A DNA stretch of 6,580 nt from ZC4RG30 sp964455685 (GCA_964455685.1 CAYVZE010000110.1:1-6580); one strand, 5' to 3'. Counted from the stretch's first letter, positions 1 to 4,765 are shown. Numbers and translations: made by a program. The notes: generated from the sequence alone by a model not told the origin.

Positions 1-867
1 GTTCTGCACCTGCTCGCGCATCTGCTCGATCAGCACCTTCATCTCCACCGCCAGCCGGGTGGTGGCCAGGTCCTGCGACTTGGAGGACAGGGTGTTGGCC
101 TCGCGGTTGAACTCCTGCATCAGGAAGTCCAGCCGGCGGCCGGCGGCTTCCTTGCCGGCGATGATGCGGCGCGTCTCCTCGACGTGGCCGTCGAGGCGGT
201 CGAGTTCCTCGGCCACGTCCATCTTCTGCGCCAGCAGCACCACCTCCTGCTCGACGCGCTCGGCATCGATGTTGGCGCCCAGTTCCGCCACCCGTTCGGC
301 ATAGCGCTGCCGGATCGCGGCGTGTACCTCGGGCAGGCGGCCGCGAACCTGCGTGGTGAGTGCCCCGATGGCGTCGCAGCGCGACAGCAGCAGTTCGGCC
401 AGGCGCTCGCCTTCGCGTGCGCGCATGGCCTTCAGGTCGGCCAGCGCGCGGTCGAACAGGGCGCGGGCGCCGGCCAGCAGCGCCTCGGTGTCGGCGCCGG
501 GCTCGCGCAGCACGCCCGGGAAGCGCAGCAGGTCCACCAGGTTGACCTCGATGGCCGCTCCACTGGGGCGCGCCACCTGGGCGAGGCGGGTGAGCATGGG
601 CTGCAGCCGGTCGATGACGTCGGCATCCAGTTCCAGCGCTCCCTCGCCGCGGGCGTCGCCACGATATGTGAAGGTGCAGTCCACCTTGCCCCGGCGCAGT
701 TCCTGCTGCAGGCGGGCGCGCAGCTCGGGATCGAGCGCCCGCAGTTCATCCGGGAGGCGCAGGGAAGCTTCGAGGAAGCGGTGGTTCACGCTGCGCAGCT
801 CGCAGACCAGCGTGCCGCCGGGGACGCTGGCCTCCGCGCGCGCAAAGCCGGTCATGCTCGCGATCAT
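1..867 (-). CDS. yicC: YicC family protein (endoribonuclease/RNA-turnover family), C-terminus cut by window edge
   Basis: YicC family members are cytoplasmic proteins implicated in RNA turnover; the E. coli protein has been described as an endoribonuclease. Reading the minus strand from ATG at 867 gives 289 codons without a stop. The N-terminus MIASMTGFARAE and the following LRSVNHRFLEASLRLP are typical of the YicC N-terminal domain (about residues 1-155). The C-terminal DUF1732 part is very clear: EQEVVLLAQKMDVAEELDRL, then GRRLDFLMQEFNREANTLSS, then VEMKVLIEQMREQVQN. E. coli YicC has 287 residues and ends just after the equivalent QN, so only about two residues and the stop should be missing. 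The start is supported by an AGG (plus-strand 877-879) nine bases upstream; a second in-frame ATG at 855 is less likely because the residues before it are also conserved. It is divergent from the PP2C-rph operon; yicC and rph are also divergent neighbours in E. coli. The family assignment is secure, the exact biochemical role less so. Confidence 0.95.
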   Translation of the reverse strand, partial: MIASMTGFARAEASVPGGTLVCELRSVNHRFLEASLRLPDELRALDPELRARLQQELRRGKVDCTFTYRGDARGEGALELDADVIDRLQPMLTRLAQVARPSGAAIEVNLVDLLRFPGVLREPGADTEALLAGARALFDRALADLKAMRAREGERLAELLLSRCDAIGALTTQVRGRLPEVHAAIRQRYAERVAELGANIDAERVEQEVVLLAQKMDVAEELDRLDGHVEETRRIIAGKEAAGRRLDFLMQEFNREANTLSSKSQDLATTRLAVEMKVLIEQMREQVQN

Positions 868-901
868 TCAGCGGTACCTGCCCAATGCCTGGGCGCAATG
901 C

Positions 902-907
902 AATAAT
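902..907 (+). promoter_or_regulatory. Possible -10 box of the PP2C-rph-rdgB-hemW operon
   Basis: AATAAT matches TATAAT at five of six positions and is the only AT-rich hexamer before the phosphatase gene. Exactly 17 bp upstream lies TGCCCA (879-884), a poor -35 (three of six). Transcription would begin near 914 and leave about 26 bases before TTG at 940, with the AGGGG at 929-933 in between. The element lies inside the proposed yicC leader, so the two divergent promoters would overlap. Confidence 0.35.
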
Positions 908-914
908 GGCCGGC

Positions 915-920
915 AGTCTA
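915..920 (-). promoter_or_regulatory. Probable -10 box of the yicC promoter
   Basis: On the minus strand the sequence GCTAGACTGC contains TAGACT, the same hexamer and flanks as the -10 proposed for rpmE in this window. A start about 7 bases downstream (near 908) would give a leader of roughly 40 bases before the yicC ATG at 867. The best -35-like hexamer is TTGCAA (minus strand, 945-940) but with a 19-bp spacer, longer than ideal. The leader could form a small hairpin, GCCCA-ATGCC-TGGGC in plus-strand terms at 880-894. No experimental support. Confidence 0.4.
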
Positions 921-939
921 GCGCTTGCAGGGGCGGGTT

Positions 940-1677
940 TTGCAATTCGAATTGGCAGAGATCAGCCTCATCGGCGCGCGTGAGGAAAACCAGGACCGCA
1001 TGGCCACGGTCGTCGATGGTTCCACCGCCCTGATCGCGGTGTTCGACGGCATGGGCGGTCACTCGGACGGCGCCGGGGCGGCGGAGCTTGCCCGCAAGGT
1101 GCTGCTGTCGCGCTTCGAGGCCGTGCAGCACCCCCTGCTCGATCCTCTTTCCTTCCTGCACCTTGCGCTGGGCGCGGCGCATGCCGCCATGGTCGCCATG
1201 GGTTCGAACCTGCCGCTGGAGCAGCGGCCGCGCGCCACCGGCGCGGTGTGCCTGGTGCAGGATTCCACCGCGTGGTGGGTGCACGTCGGCGACAGCCGCA
1301 TCTACCACCTGCGCGACGGCGCCGTGCTCTCGCGCACGCGCGACCACAGCCACGTGGAGCTGCTGGTGCAGGAGGGCCTGATCAGCGCGCAGCAGGCGCA
1401 GAGCCATCCCATGCGCAACTACGTGGAGAGCTGCCTCGGCGGCGATGCGCTGCTGCCGGAGATGATGGTGGGGCGCTGCGTGCGCATGCGCCCGGGCGAC
1501 ACCATGCTGGTGTGCTCGGACGGCTTCTGGTCGAACCTGCTCGACGAGGACATCGCCGCGTCCATCTATTCCGGCGTGCCGCTGGCCACGGCGCTGCAGG
1601 CCATCAGCGAGTTCGCGGTGCGCCGTGCCGGGCCGACGGCCGACAATGCCACCGTGGCCGCCTTGAGGATGCTATGA
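940..1677 (+). CDS. PP2C-family (Stp1/PrpC-type) Ser/Thr protein phosphatase, TTG start
   Basis: Predicted cytosolic metal-dependent phosphatase removing phosphate from serine/threonine on proteins. The single compact catalytic domain of 245 residues shows the family motifs in order: EENQDR (16-20 carries the first metal-site Asp, D19), FDGMGGH (35-41), ATGAV (99-103), VGDSRIYHLRDG (116-127), TRDHSHV (133-139), HPMRN (156-160), PGDTMLVCSDGFW (185-197) and DN at 235-236. All acidic metal ligands expected of an active bacterial PP2C appear present. No membrane segment or extra domain is seen. An in-frame TAG at 919-921 excludes any start further upstream, and only TTG codons are available (925, 940, 952). 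TTG 940 is preferred because AGGGG (929-933) sits six bases before it; TTG 925 has no Shine-Dalgarno and would add five residues. The stop overlaps the rph start (ATGA), so it is the first gene of the operon. No partner kinase is in the window, so the substrate is unknown. Confidence 0.92.
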   Translation: MQFELAEISLIGAREENQDRMATVVDGSTALIAVFDGMGGHSDGAGAAELARKVLLSRFEAVQHPLLDPLSFLHLALGAAHAAMVAMGSNLPLEQRPRATGAVCLVQDSTAWWVHVGDSRIYHLRDGAVLSRTRDHSHVELLVQEGLISAQQAQSHPMRNYVESCLGGDALLPEMMVGRCVRMRPGDTMLVCSDGFWSNLLDEDIAASIYSGVPLATALQAISEFAVRRAGPTADNATVAALRML

Positions 1678-2405
1678 GCAGCGAGCTTCGACATGATGGC
1701 CGCGCGCCGGACGCGATGCGGCCGGTGAAATTCATCCGCGGCTTCACCCGCTACGCGGAAGGCTCGGTGCTGGTGGAGTTCGGCCACACGCGCGTGCTGT
1801 GCACGGCCAGCGTCGAGGAGGGCGTGCCGTCCTTCCTGCGCGGCAAGGGCCAGGGCTGGGTCACCGCCGAGTACGGCATGCTGCCGCGGGCCACGCACAC
1901 GCGCGGTGCGCGCGAGGCTGCCAAGGGCAAGCAGTCCGGCCGTACCCAGGAGATCCAGCGCCTGATCGGCCGCTCGCTGCGCGCGGCGCTGGACCTCTCG
2001 GCGCTCGGGGAGCGCACCATCACCCTGGATTGCGACGTGCTCCAGGCCGACGGCGGCACGCGCACGGCCGCGATCACCGGTTCCTACGTGGCGCTGGCCG
2101 ATGCCTGCGCGCGGCTGGTGCGCGAGAAGGGCATTACCAATCCCCTCCACGGCCAGGTGGCGGCGGTGTCCGTGGGCATCGTCGATGGCCGGCCGGTGCT
2201 GGACCTCGACTATGCCGAGGATTCCACCGCCGAGACCGACATGAACGTGGTGATGAACAGCGGCGGCGGCTTCATCGAGGTGCAGGGCACGGCCGAGGGC
2301 CATGCCATGCGGCGCGATGAAGTGGATGCCCTGCTTGACCTCGCCACCCGCGGCACGGCCCGGCTGTTCGAATTGCAGCGCGAGGCGCTGGCAGGCACGC
2401 CCTGA
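1674..2405 (+). CDS. rph: Ribonuclease PH (phosphorolytic 3'-5' exoribonuclease)
   Basis: RNase PH uses inorganic phosphate to trim 3' ends, chiefly tRNA precursors and structured RNAs, releasing nucleoside diphosphates; it acts as a cytoplasmic hexameric ring. The 243-residue product (E. coli about 238) is collinear with the family: EGSVLVEFGHTRVLCTAS (29-46), GKGQGWVTAEYGMLPRATHT (57-76), GRTQEIQRLIGRSLRAALDL (89-108), the active-site segment CDVLQADGGTRTAAITGSY (120-138) with the phosphate-binding GTR, and DLDYAEDSTAETDMNVVM (177-194) with the catalytic acidic residues. EVQGTAEGHAM (202-212) completes the fold. The protein looks intact, unlike the frameshifted rph of some E. coli K-12 strains. 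ATG 1674 overlaps the phosphatase stop by four bases; GAGGA at 1665-1669 is a close Shine-Dalgarno. The 3' end overlaps rdgB by one base. Confidence 0.98.
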   Translation: MSSELRHDGRAPDAMRPVKFIRGFTRYAEGSVLVEFGHTRVLCTASVEEGVPSFLRGKGQGWVTAEYGMLPRATHTRGAREAAKGKQSGRTQEIQRLIGRSLRAALDLSALGERTITLDCDVLQADGGTRTAAITGSYVALADACARLVREKGITNPLHGQVAAVSVGIVDGRPVLDLDYAEDSTAETDMNVVMNSGGGFIEVQGTAEGHAMRRDEVDALLDLATRGTARLFELQREALAGTP

Positions 2406-2998
2406 TGAGTCCGCGCCGCGTGGTGCTGGCCACGGGCAATGCCGGCAAGCAGCGGGAGTTCGCGGCGCTGCTGGCGCCGCTGGGCATCGAGATTGTCACC
2501 CAGGCCGCGCTGGGCATTGCCCCGGTCGAGGAGACCGGTTCCACTTTCGAGGAGAACGCGCTGCTGAAGGCGCGCCATGCCGCGGCCGCCTCGGGGCTGC
2601 CGGCTCTGGCTGATGACTCGGGCATCGAGGTGGATGCGCTGGGCGGCCGGCCCGGCGTGCATTCGGCGCGCTATGCCGGGCCGGGCGCCACGGATGCGGA
2701 CAACAATGCGCTGCTGCTGGCGGAACTGGGCGGCGTTCCCGACGCGCGCCGGCAGGCCCGCTACCGCTGCGTGGTTGCCTATGTACGCTCGGCCGACGAC
2801 CCGGCGCCGCTGCTGGCACGCGGCGCCTGGGAAGGGCGCATCGCCAGCGCGCCGGCCGGCCAGGGCGGCTTCGGCTACGATCCGCTGTTCATCCCCGAGG
2901 GCATGGACATGACCGCGGCCCAGATGCCTCCCGAGGCCAAGAACGCCGCCAGCCACCGCGGCCAGGCACTGGCGGCGCTGCTCTCGCTGCTGGCGTGA
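2405..2998 (+). CDS. rdgB: RdgB/HAM1 non-canonical purine NTP pyrophosphatase (dITP/XTP)
   Basis: House-cleaning enzyme that hydrolyses dITP, ITP and XTP to the monophosphate and pyrophosphate, keeping deaminated purines out of DNA and RNA. At 197 residues it has the usual length of the family. Visible signatures: the nucleotide-binding VLATGNAGKQREF (7-19), ETGSTFEENALLKA (43-56), the catalytic LADDSGIEVDALGGRPGVHSARYAG (68-92) with the metal-binding Asp pair D70/D71, GGFGYDPLF (154-162), and SHRGQAL (183-189) near the end. ATG 2405 shares its A with the rph TGA stop (TGATG), with no strong separate ribosome binding site, suggesting translation by terminating ribosomes. Its own stop overlaps the hemW GTG start. 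An rph-rdgB-hemW order is familiar in gammaproteobacteria. Nothing unusual in the sequence. Confidence 0.97.
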   Translation: MSPRRVVLATGNAGKQREFAALLAPLGIEIVTQAALGIAPVEETGSTFEENALLKARHAAAASGLPALADDSGIEVDALGGRPGVHSARYAGPGATDADNNALLLAELGGVPDARRQARYRCVVAYVRSADDPAPLLARGAWEGRIASAPAGQGGFGYDPLFIPEGMDMTAAQMPPEAKNAASHRGQALAALLSLLA

Positions 2999-4146
2999 AG
3001 CTCGCGCTCTACCTGCACTTCCCGTGGTGCGTGAGCAAATGCCCGTACTGCGACTTCAACTCACACGCGCTGAAGGAGGATCTGCCGGAGGCGCGCTACG
3101 TGGAGGCGCTGCTGGCCGACGTGGCCGCGCAGGCGCCGCTGGCGCAAGGGCGGTCCATCGGCAGCCTGTTCCTCGGCGGCGGCACGCCCAGCCTGTTCAC
3201 GCCGGAGGCGCTGGGGCGATTGTTCGGGGGCCTGCGACAGCTGCTTGCCATCGAGGCCGGCGCCGAGGTCACGCTGGAGGCCAACCCCGCCACCGTGGAA
3301 CGCGGACGATTCGCGGAATATCGCGCAATCGGCATCAATCGGGTCTCCTTGGGTGCCCAGAGTTTCAATGACGAAACACTCAAGGTGCTGGGGCGCATCC
3401 ATCGCCGCGAGGACGTGCTGCGCGCCGCCGAGGAGCTGCATGCCTCGGGGCTGGACAACTTCAACCTCGACCTGATGTACGCCCTGCCGCACCAGACGCG
3501 CGAGGGCGCACTGGCGGACGTGCGCGAGGCGCTGGCACTCCAGCCCGCGCACCTGTCGCATTACCAGCTCACGCTCGAGCCCGGCACGCTGTTCGCGGCC
3601 CGTCCGCCGCCGCTGCCGGATGACGATGCGGCCTGGCAGATGCAGGTGGATTGCCAGGCCCTGCTGGCGGAGTCGGGCTTCGTGCAGTACGAGGTGTCGG
3701 CGTATGCGCGCCCGGGTCGCAGCTGCCGCCACAACCTCAACTACTGGCGCTTCGGCGACTACCTCGGCGCGGGTGCCGGGGCGCACGGCAAGCTGACCAC
3801 GGCCGGCGCCATCCGCCGCAGCGCCCACCTGCGCGAGCCGCGCCGCTACCTGGCCTCGGCGGCGCGCGGGCCGGAGTGGCGCGAGGTCCCCGTGGCCGAC
3901 CTGCCGTTCGAGTTCATGATGAACGCCCTGCGGCTCAACGAGGGCTTCACGCTGGAGGCGTACACCCGTGCCACCGGCCTTGCGGCCACGACGGTGCTCC
4001 CGGCGCTCGAGGTCCTGGCTGCCGAAGGCCTGCTGGACGGGGCCGGCGGCCGCTGGCGCGCCACCCCCCGGGGCTTCCAGTTCCTCAACGAAATATTGCA
4101 GCGCTTCCTGCCGGACCGGAATTCGCCAGACGGGGCGGGAAGTTAG
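2995..4146 (+). CDS. hemW: HemW, radical-SAM heme chaperone (formerly annotated as HemN-like)
   Basis: HemW binds heme and a 4Fe-4S cluster and is thought to deliver heme to respiratory enzymes; it is not a true coproporphyrinogen oxidase although often annotated as one. The radical-SAM core begins almost at the N-terminus: LYLHFPWCVSKCPYCDFNSH with cluster cysteines C12, C16 and C19 in CxxxCxxC spacing followed by DF. The SAM-binding FLGGGTPSLF (59-68), EANPATVE (95-102), NRVSLGAQSFND (115-126) and NLDLMYALPHQT (157-168) follow. HNLNYW (246-251) and the C-terminal FEFMMNALRL (305-314), which leads into a winged-helix-like tail ending near residue 372, are typical of HemW. Length 383, within family range. 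The GTG start overlaps the rdgB stop by four bases (GTGA), with no clear ribosome binding site of its own, so it is translationally coupled. No obvious intrinsic terminator follows. The last eleven or so residues are low-complexity and probably unstructured. Confidence 0.96.
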   Translation: MKLALYLHFPWCVSKCPYCDFNSHALKEDLPEARYVEALLADVAAQAPLAQGRSIGSLFLGGGTPSLFTPEALGRLFGGLRQLLAIEAGAEVTLEANPATVERGRFAEYRAIGINRVSLGAQSFNDETLKVLGRIHRREDVLRAAEELHASGLDNFNLDLMYALPHQTREGALADVREALALQPAHLSHYQLTLEPGTLFAARPPPLPDDDAAWQMQVDCQALLAESGFVQYEVSAYARPGRSCRHNLNYWRFGDYLGAGAGAHGKLTTAGAIRRSAHLREPRRYLASAARGPEWREVPVADLPFEFMMNALRLNEGFTLEAYTRATGLAATTVLPALEVLAAEGLLDGAGGRWRATPRGFQFLNEILQRFLPDRNSPDGAGS

Positions 4147-4172
4147 GCAAATTGCGGCCGCGGCAACTACAA

Positions 4173-4181
4173 CTATCCACA
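4173..4181 (+). promoter_or_regulatory. Isolated near-consensus DnaA-like 9-mer
   Basis: CTATCCACA differs from TTATCCACA only in the first base. It stands about 170 bases from the main cluster at 4350-4384, just after hemW, so it is weak evidence by itself and would matter only if the whole intergenic region binds DnaA. Confidence 0.3.
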
Positions 4182-4221
4182 GCGGCTTTCCCCGGGCCGA
4201 GATTGAATGGATTACAACCGA

Positions 4222-4241
4222 ATCGCGTCATGGTACGCGAT
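4222..4241. repeat. Perfect 7-bp inverted repeat (20-bp dyad) with nested outer arms
   Basis: ATCGCGT, a six-base centre CATGGT, and ACGCGAT form a perfect inverted repeat. Around it, AATGG (4206-4210) pairs with CCATT (4245-4249) and TTACAA (4212-4217) pairs with TTGTAA (4249-4254); the two outer pairings share base 4249 and cross, so they are alternatives and not one long stem. This could be an operator for a dimeric regulator or part of a structured RNA. It is not followed by a T-run and is not a terminator. Confidence 0.6.
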
Positions 4242-4254
4242 GTTCCATTTGTAA

Positions 4255-4270
4255 CTGTTTGATTAAACAG
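4255..4270. promoter_or_regulatory. LexA-box-like palindrome (CTGT-N8-ACAG)
   Basis: CTGTTTGATTAAACAG is a palindrome with perfect 6-bp arms and a GATT centre. It fits the core of the E. coli-type LexA operator, CTGT, eight mostly A/T bases, ACAG; seven of the eight central bases are A or T. The flanks (AA before, GA after) do not match the longer TA...TA consensus well. It lies 218 bases before the rpmE start and 108 bases after hemW, so neither gene is an obvious target. If the organism is a xanthomonad, its LexA would prefer a different motif, and another dimeric regulator would be more likely. Confidence 0.4.
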
Positions 4271-4349
4271 GAAGAAATCCGCTGGTCATATTTTGATCAA
4301 TCCAGCAGAAACGCATTTTTTCCGCGGTTTCGGCCACGTGCCCGCCGAG

Positions 4350-4384
4350 TCATGCACAGAGTTATCCACAGATTCTGGGGATAA
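4350..4384. promoter_or_regulatory. Cluster of DnaA-box-like 9-mers, one perfect
   Basis: TTATCCACA at 4362-4370 is a perfect DnaA box. TCATGCACA at 4350-4358, same orientation, has one mismatch to TTATNCACA. TGGGGATAA at 4376-4384 is a one-mismatch box in the opposite orientation, giving a nearly symmetrical pair (TTATCCACA, five bases, TGGGGATAA). Box starts are spaced 12 and 14 bp. The AT-rich segment 4201-4320 lies directly beside it. DnaA commonly binds such sites at oriC, at DnaA-titrating or reactivating loci, and at regulated promoters; no dnaA, dnaN, rpmH or mnmG gene is in the window, so oriC is only one option. Confidence 0.5.
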
Positions 4385-4401
4385 GTGTGGGAGGGCTCCG
4401 A

Positions 4402-4427
4402 CAGGCTCCGGCGCCCCCCGGAACCTG
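4402..4427. repeat. Long imperfect hairpin upstream of the rpmE promoter
   Basis: CAGG-c-TCCGG (4402-4411) pairs with CCGGA-a-CCTG (4418-4427) around a six-base loop CGCCCC, giving nine base pairs with a single internal C/A mismatch. The sequence after it, CCCTTGCCCC, is not a T-run, so it is not a canonical intrinsic terminator. It might act as a 3'-end stabiliser or Rho-dependent end for a transcript reading through from hemW or from the intergenic island, shielding rpmE. Confidence 0.4.
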
Positions 4428-4430
4428 CCC

Positions 4431-4459
4431 TTGCCCCGGCGGGCCAAGGCCGCTAGACT
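4431..4459 (+). promoter_or_regulatory. Sigma70-type promoter of rpmE
   Basis: A -35 TTGCCC (4431-4436) and a -10 TAGACT (4454-4459) are separated by an optimal 17 bp, each matching four of six consensus bases. Transcription would begin near 4466, leaving a leader of about 22 bases before the ATG. That leader is too short for a ribosomal-protein leader RNA of the kind known upstream of some L31 genes. GGAG at 4473-4476 is the likely ribosome binding site, with a rather long 11-base spacer. Confidence 0.55.
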
Positions 4460-4487
4460 GCGCGCCCCCTGTGGAGCGCCCCTCGTC

Positions 4488-4706
4488 ATGAAAGCCAACA
4501 CGCACCCCGAATACACCGAGATCAACGTGACCTGCAGCTGCGGCAACACGTTCAAGACCGGCTCGACGCTGGGGCATGACCTGCACGTCGAAGTGTGCGC
4601 CTCCTGCCACCCGTTCTACACGGGCAAGCAGAAGATCGTCGACACCGCCGGCCGCGTGGACAAGTTCCGCAAGAAGTACGCCCGCGGAGGCGCTTCGGCC
4701 GGCTGA
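4488..4706 (+). CDS. rpmE: 50S ribosomal protein L31, zinc-binding (C+) type
   Basis: Small protein of the large ribosomal subunit that also contributes to the bridge with the 30S subunit. The 72 residues align along their length with E. coli L31 (70 residues): MKANTHPEYTEI, then CSCGNTFKTGSTLGHDLHVEVCASCHPFYTGKQK and GRVDKFRKKY. All four zinc-ligand cysteines are present at 16, 18, 37 and 40, so this is the zinc-containing paralogue and not the zinc-free YkgM type induced under zinc starvation. The ATG at 4488 is the only start giving the normal N-terminus; the same frame stays open upstream, but that translation has no resemblance to L31 and no conserved look. It appears to be a single-gene unit: own promoter upstream, GC-rich hairpin downstream. 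Confidence 0.97.
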   Translation: MKANTHPEYTEINVTCSCGNTFKTGSTLGHDLHVEVCASCHPFYTGKQKIVDTAGRVDKFRKKYARGGASAG

Positions 4707-4716
4707 TCCCGGCCCT

Positions 4717-4741
4717 GCCGCGGGGCGCCGCGGCTTCCCTT
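4717..4741 (+). terminator. Probable intrinsic terminator after rpmE
   Basis: GCCGCGG (4717-4723) and CCGCGGC (4728-4734) form a perfect 7-bp GC-rich stem with a four-base loop GGCG, beginning ten bases after the rpmE stop. It is followed at once by TTCCCTT, a pyrimidine tract with four T residues, weaker than a canonical U-tract. Placement and stem strength favour termination or 3'-end protection of the rpmE mRNA. Confidence 0.5.
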
Positions 4742-4743
4742 GT

Positions 4744-4758
4744 GCTGCCGGCGGCAGC
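4744..4758. repeat. Second small hairpin abutting the M48 gene promoter
   Basis: GCTGCC (4744-4749) and GGCAGC (4753-4758) form a perfect 6-bp inverted repeat around GGC. It ends one base before the TAGAAT proposed as the -10 of the M48 gene, so it fills the usual -35 to -10 spacer. It may be a binding site, a second arm of the rpmE 3' end, or chance in GC-rich DNA. Confidence 0.35.
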
Positions 4759-4759
4759 A

Positions 4760-4765
4760 TAGAAT
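4760..4765 (+). promoter_or_regulatory. Probable -10 box of the M48 metalloprotease gene (leaderless mRNA)
   Basis: TAGAAT matches TATAAT at five of six positions and ends six bases before the ATG at 4772. Transcription would begin at or within a base or two of the start codon, and no Shine-Dalgarno sequence is visible before the ATG. Both points suggest a leaderless mRNA. No good -35 lies at the right distance; TTGTGC (4740-4745) is only 14 bp away. Confidence 0.45.

Larger units (their letters stand above)
4147..4487. other. AT-rich, motif-dense intergenic region between hemW and rpmE
   Basis: No convincing protein gene is present in these 341 bases. By my count 47 of 120 bases in 4201-4320 are G or C (39%), against roughly two thirds or more in the flanking genes. 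The region contains, from left to right: a one-mismatch DnaA-like 9-mer at 4173-4181, a perfect 7-bp dyad at 4222-4241 with an outer TTACAA/TTGTAA pair (4212-4217 and 4249-4254), a LexA-like palindrome at 4255-4270, the palindrome TTGATCAA at 4293-4300, a T6 run at 4316-4321, a DnaA-box cluster at 4350-4384, a hairpin at 4402-4427, and the rpmE promoter. Possible roles are regulatory DNA, a small RNA gene or an origin-like element; the sequence alone does not decide. Confidence 0.7.

Noticed and set aside
184..906. Plus-strand open frames across yicC (for example 184-906 and 353-1033).
   Set aside because: They are shadows of yicC, which shows clear family motifs on the minus strand; their translations are repetitive and unrecognisable.
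1248..1673. Possible N-terminal extension of rph through the upstream open frame (385 residues in total).
   Set aside because: The extra part overlaps the phosphatase gene in another frame and has no RNase PH similarity; ATG 1674 gives the normal family length and an ATGA junction.
2995..4146. Annotation of hemW as oxygen-independent coproporphyrinogen III oxidase (hemN).
   Set aside because: The cluster motif sits at the extreme N-terminus, the protein is about 380 residues and not about 450, and the gene lies after rdgB, all typical of HemW.
4151..4168. Terminator for hemW in the GC-rich stretch around GCGGCCGC.
   Set aside because: The self-complementary bases do not build a stable stem-loop of useful size and no T-tract follows.
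4281..4321. Intrinsic terminator made of GCTGG/CCAGC and the T6 run.
   Set aside because: The stem is only five base pairs with a 16-base loop, and nine bases separate it from the T-run; a functional terminator needs the U-tract directly after the stem.
4201..4384. Firm assignment of this island as the chromosomal origin oriC.
   Set aside because: Only one perfect DnaA box is present, no origin-associated genes are visible, and GC skew cannot be judged from this window; kept only as a hypothesis.
4293..4487. Possible 65-residue N-terminal extension of L31 from TTG at 4293.
   Set aside because: L31 proteins are about 70 residues with a fixed N-terminus; the extension crosses the DnaA-like cluster, a hairpin and the rpmE promoter, and looks non-coding.
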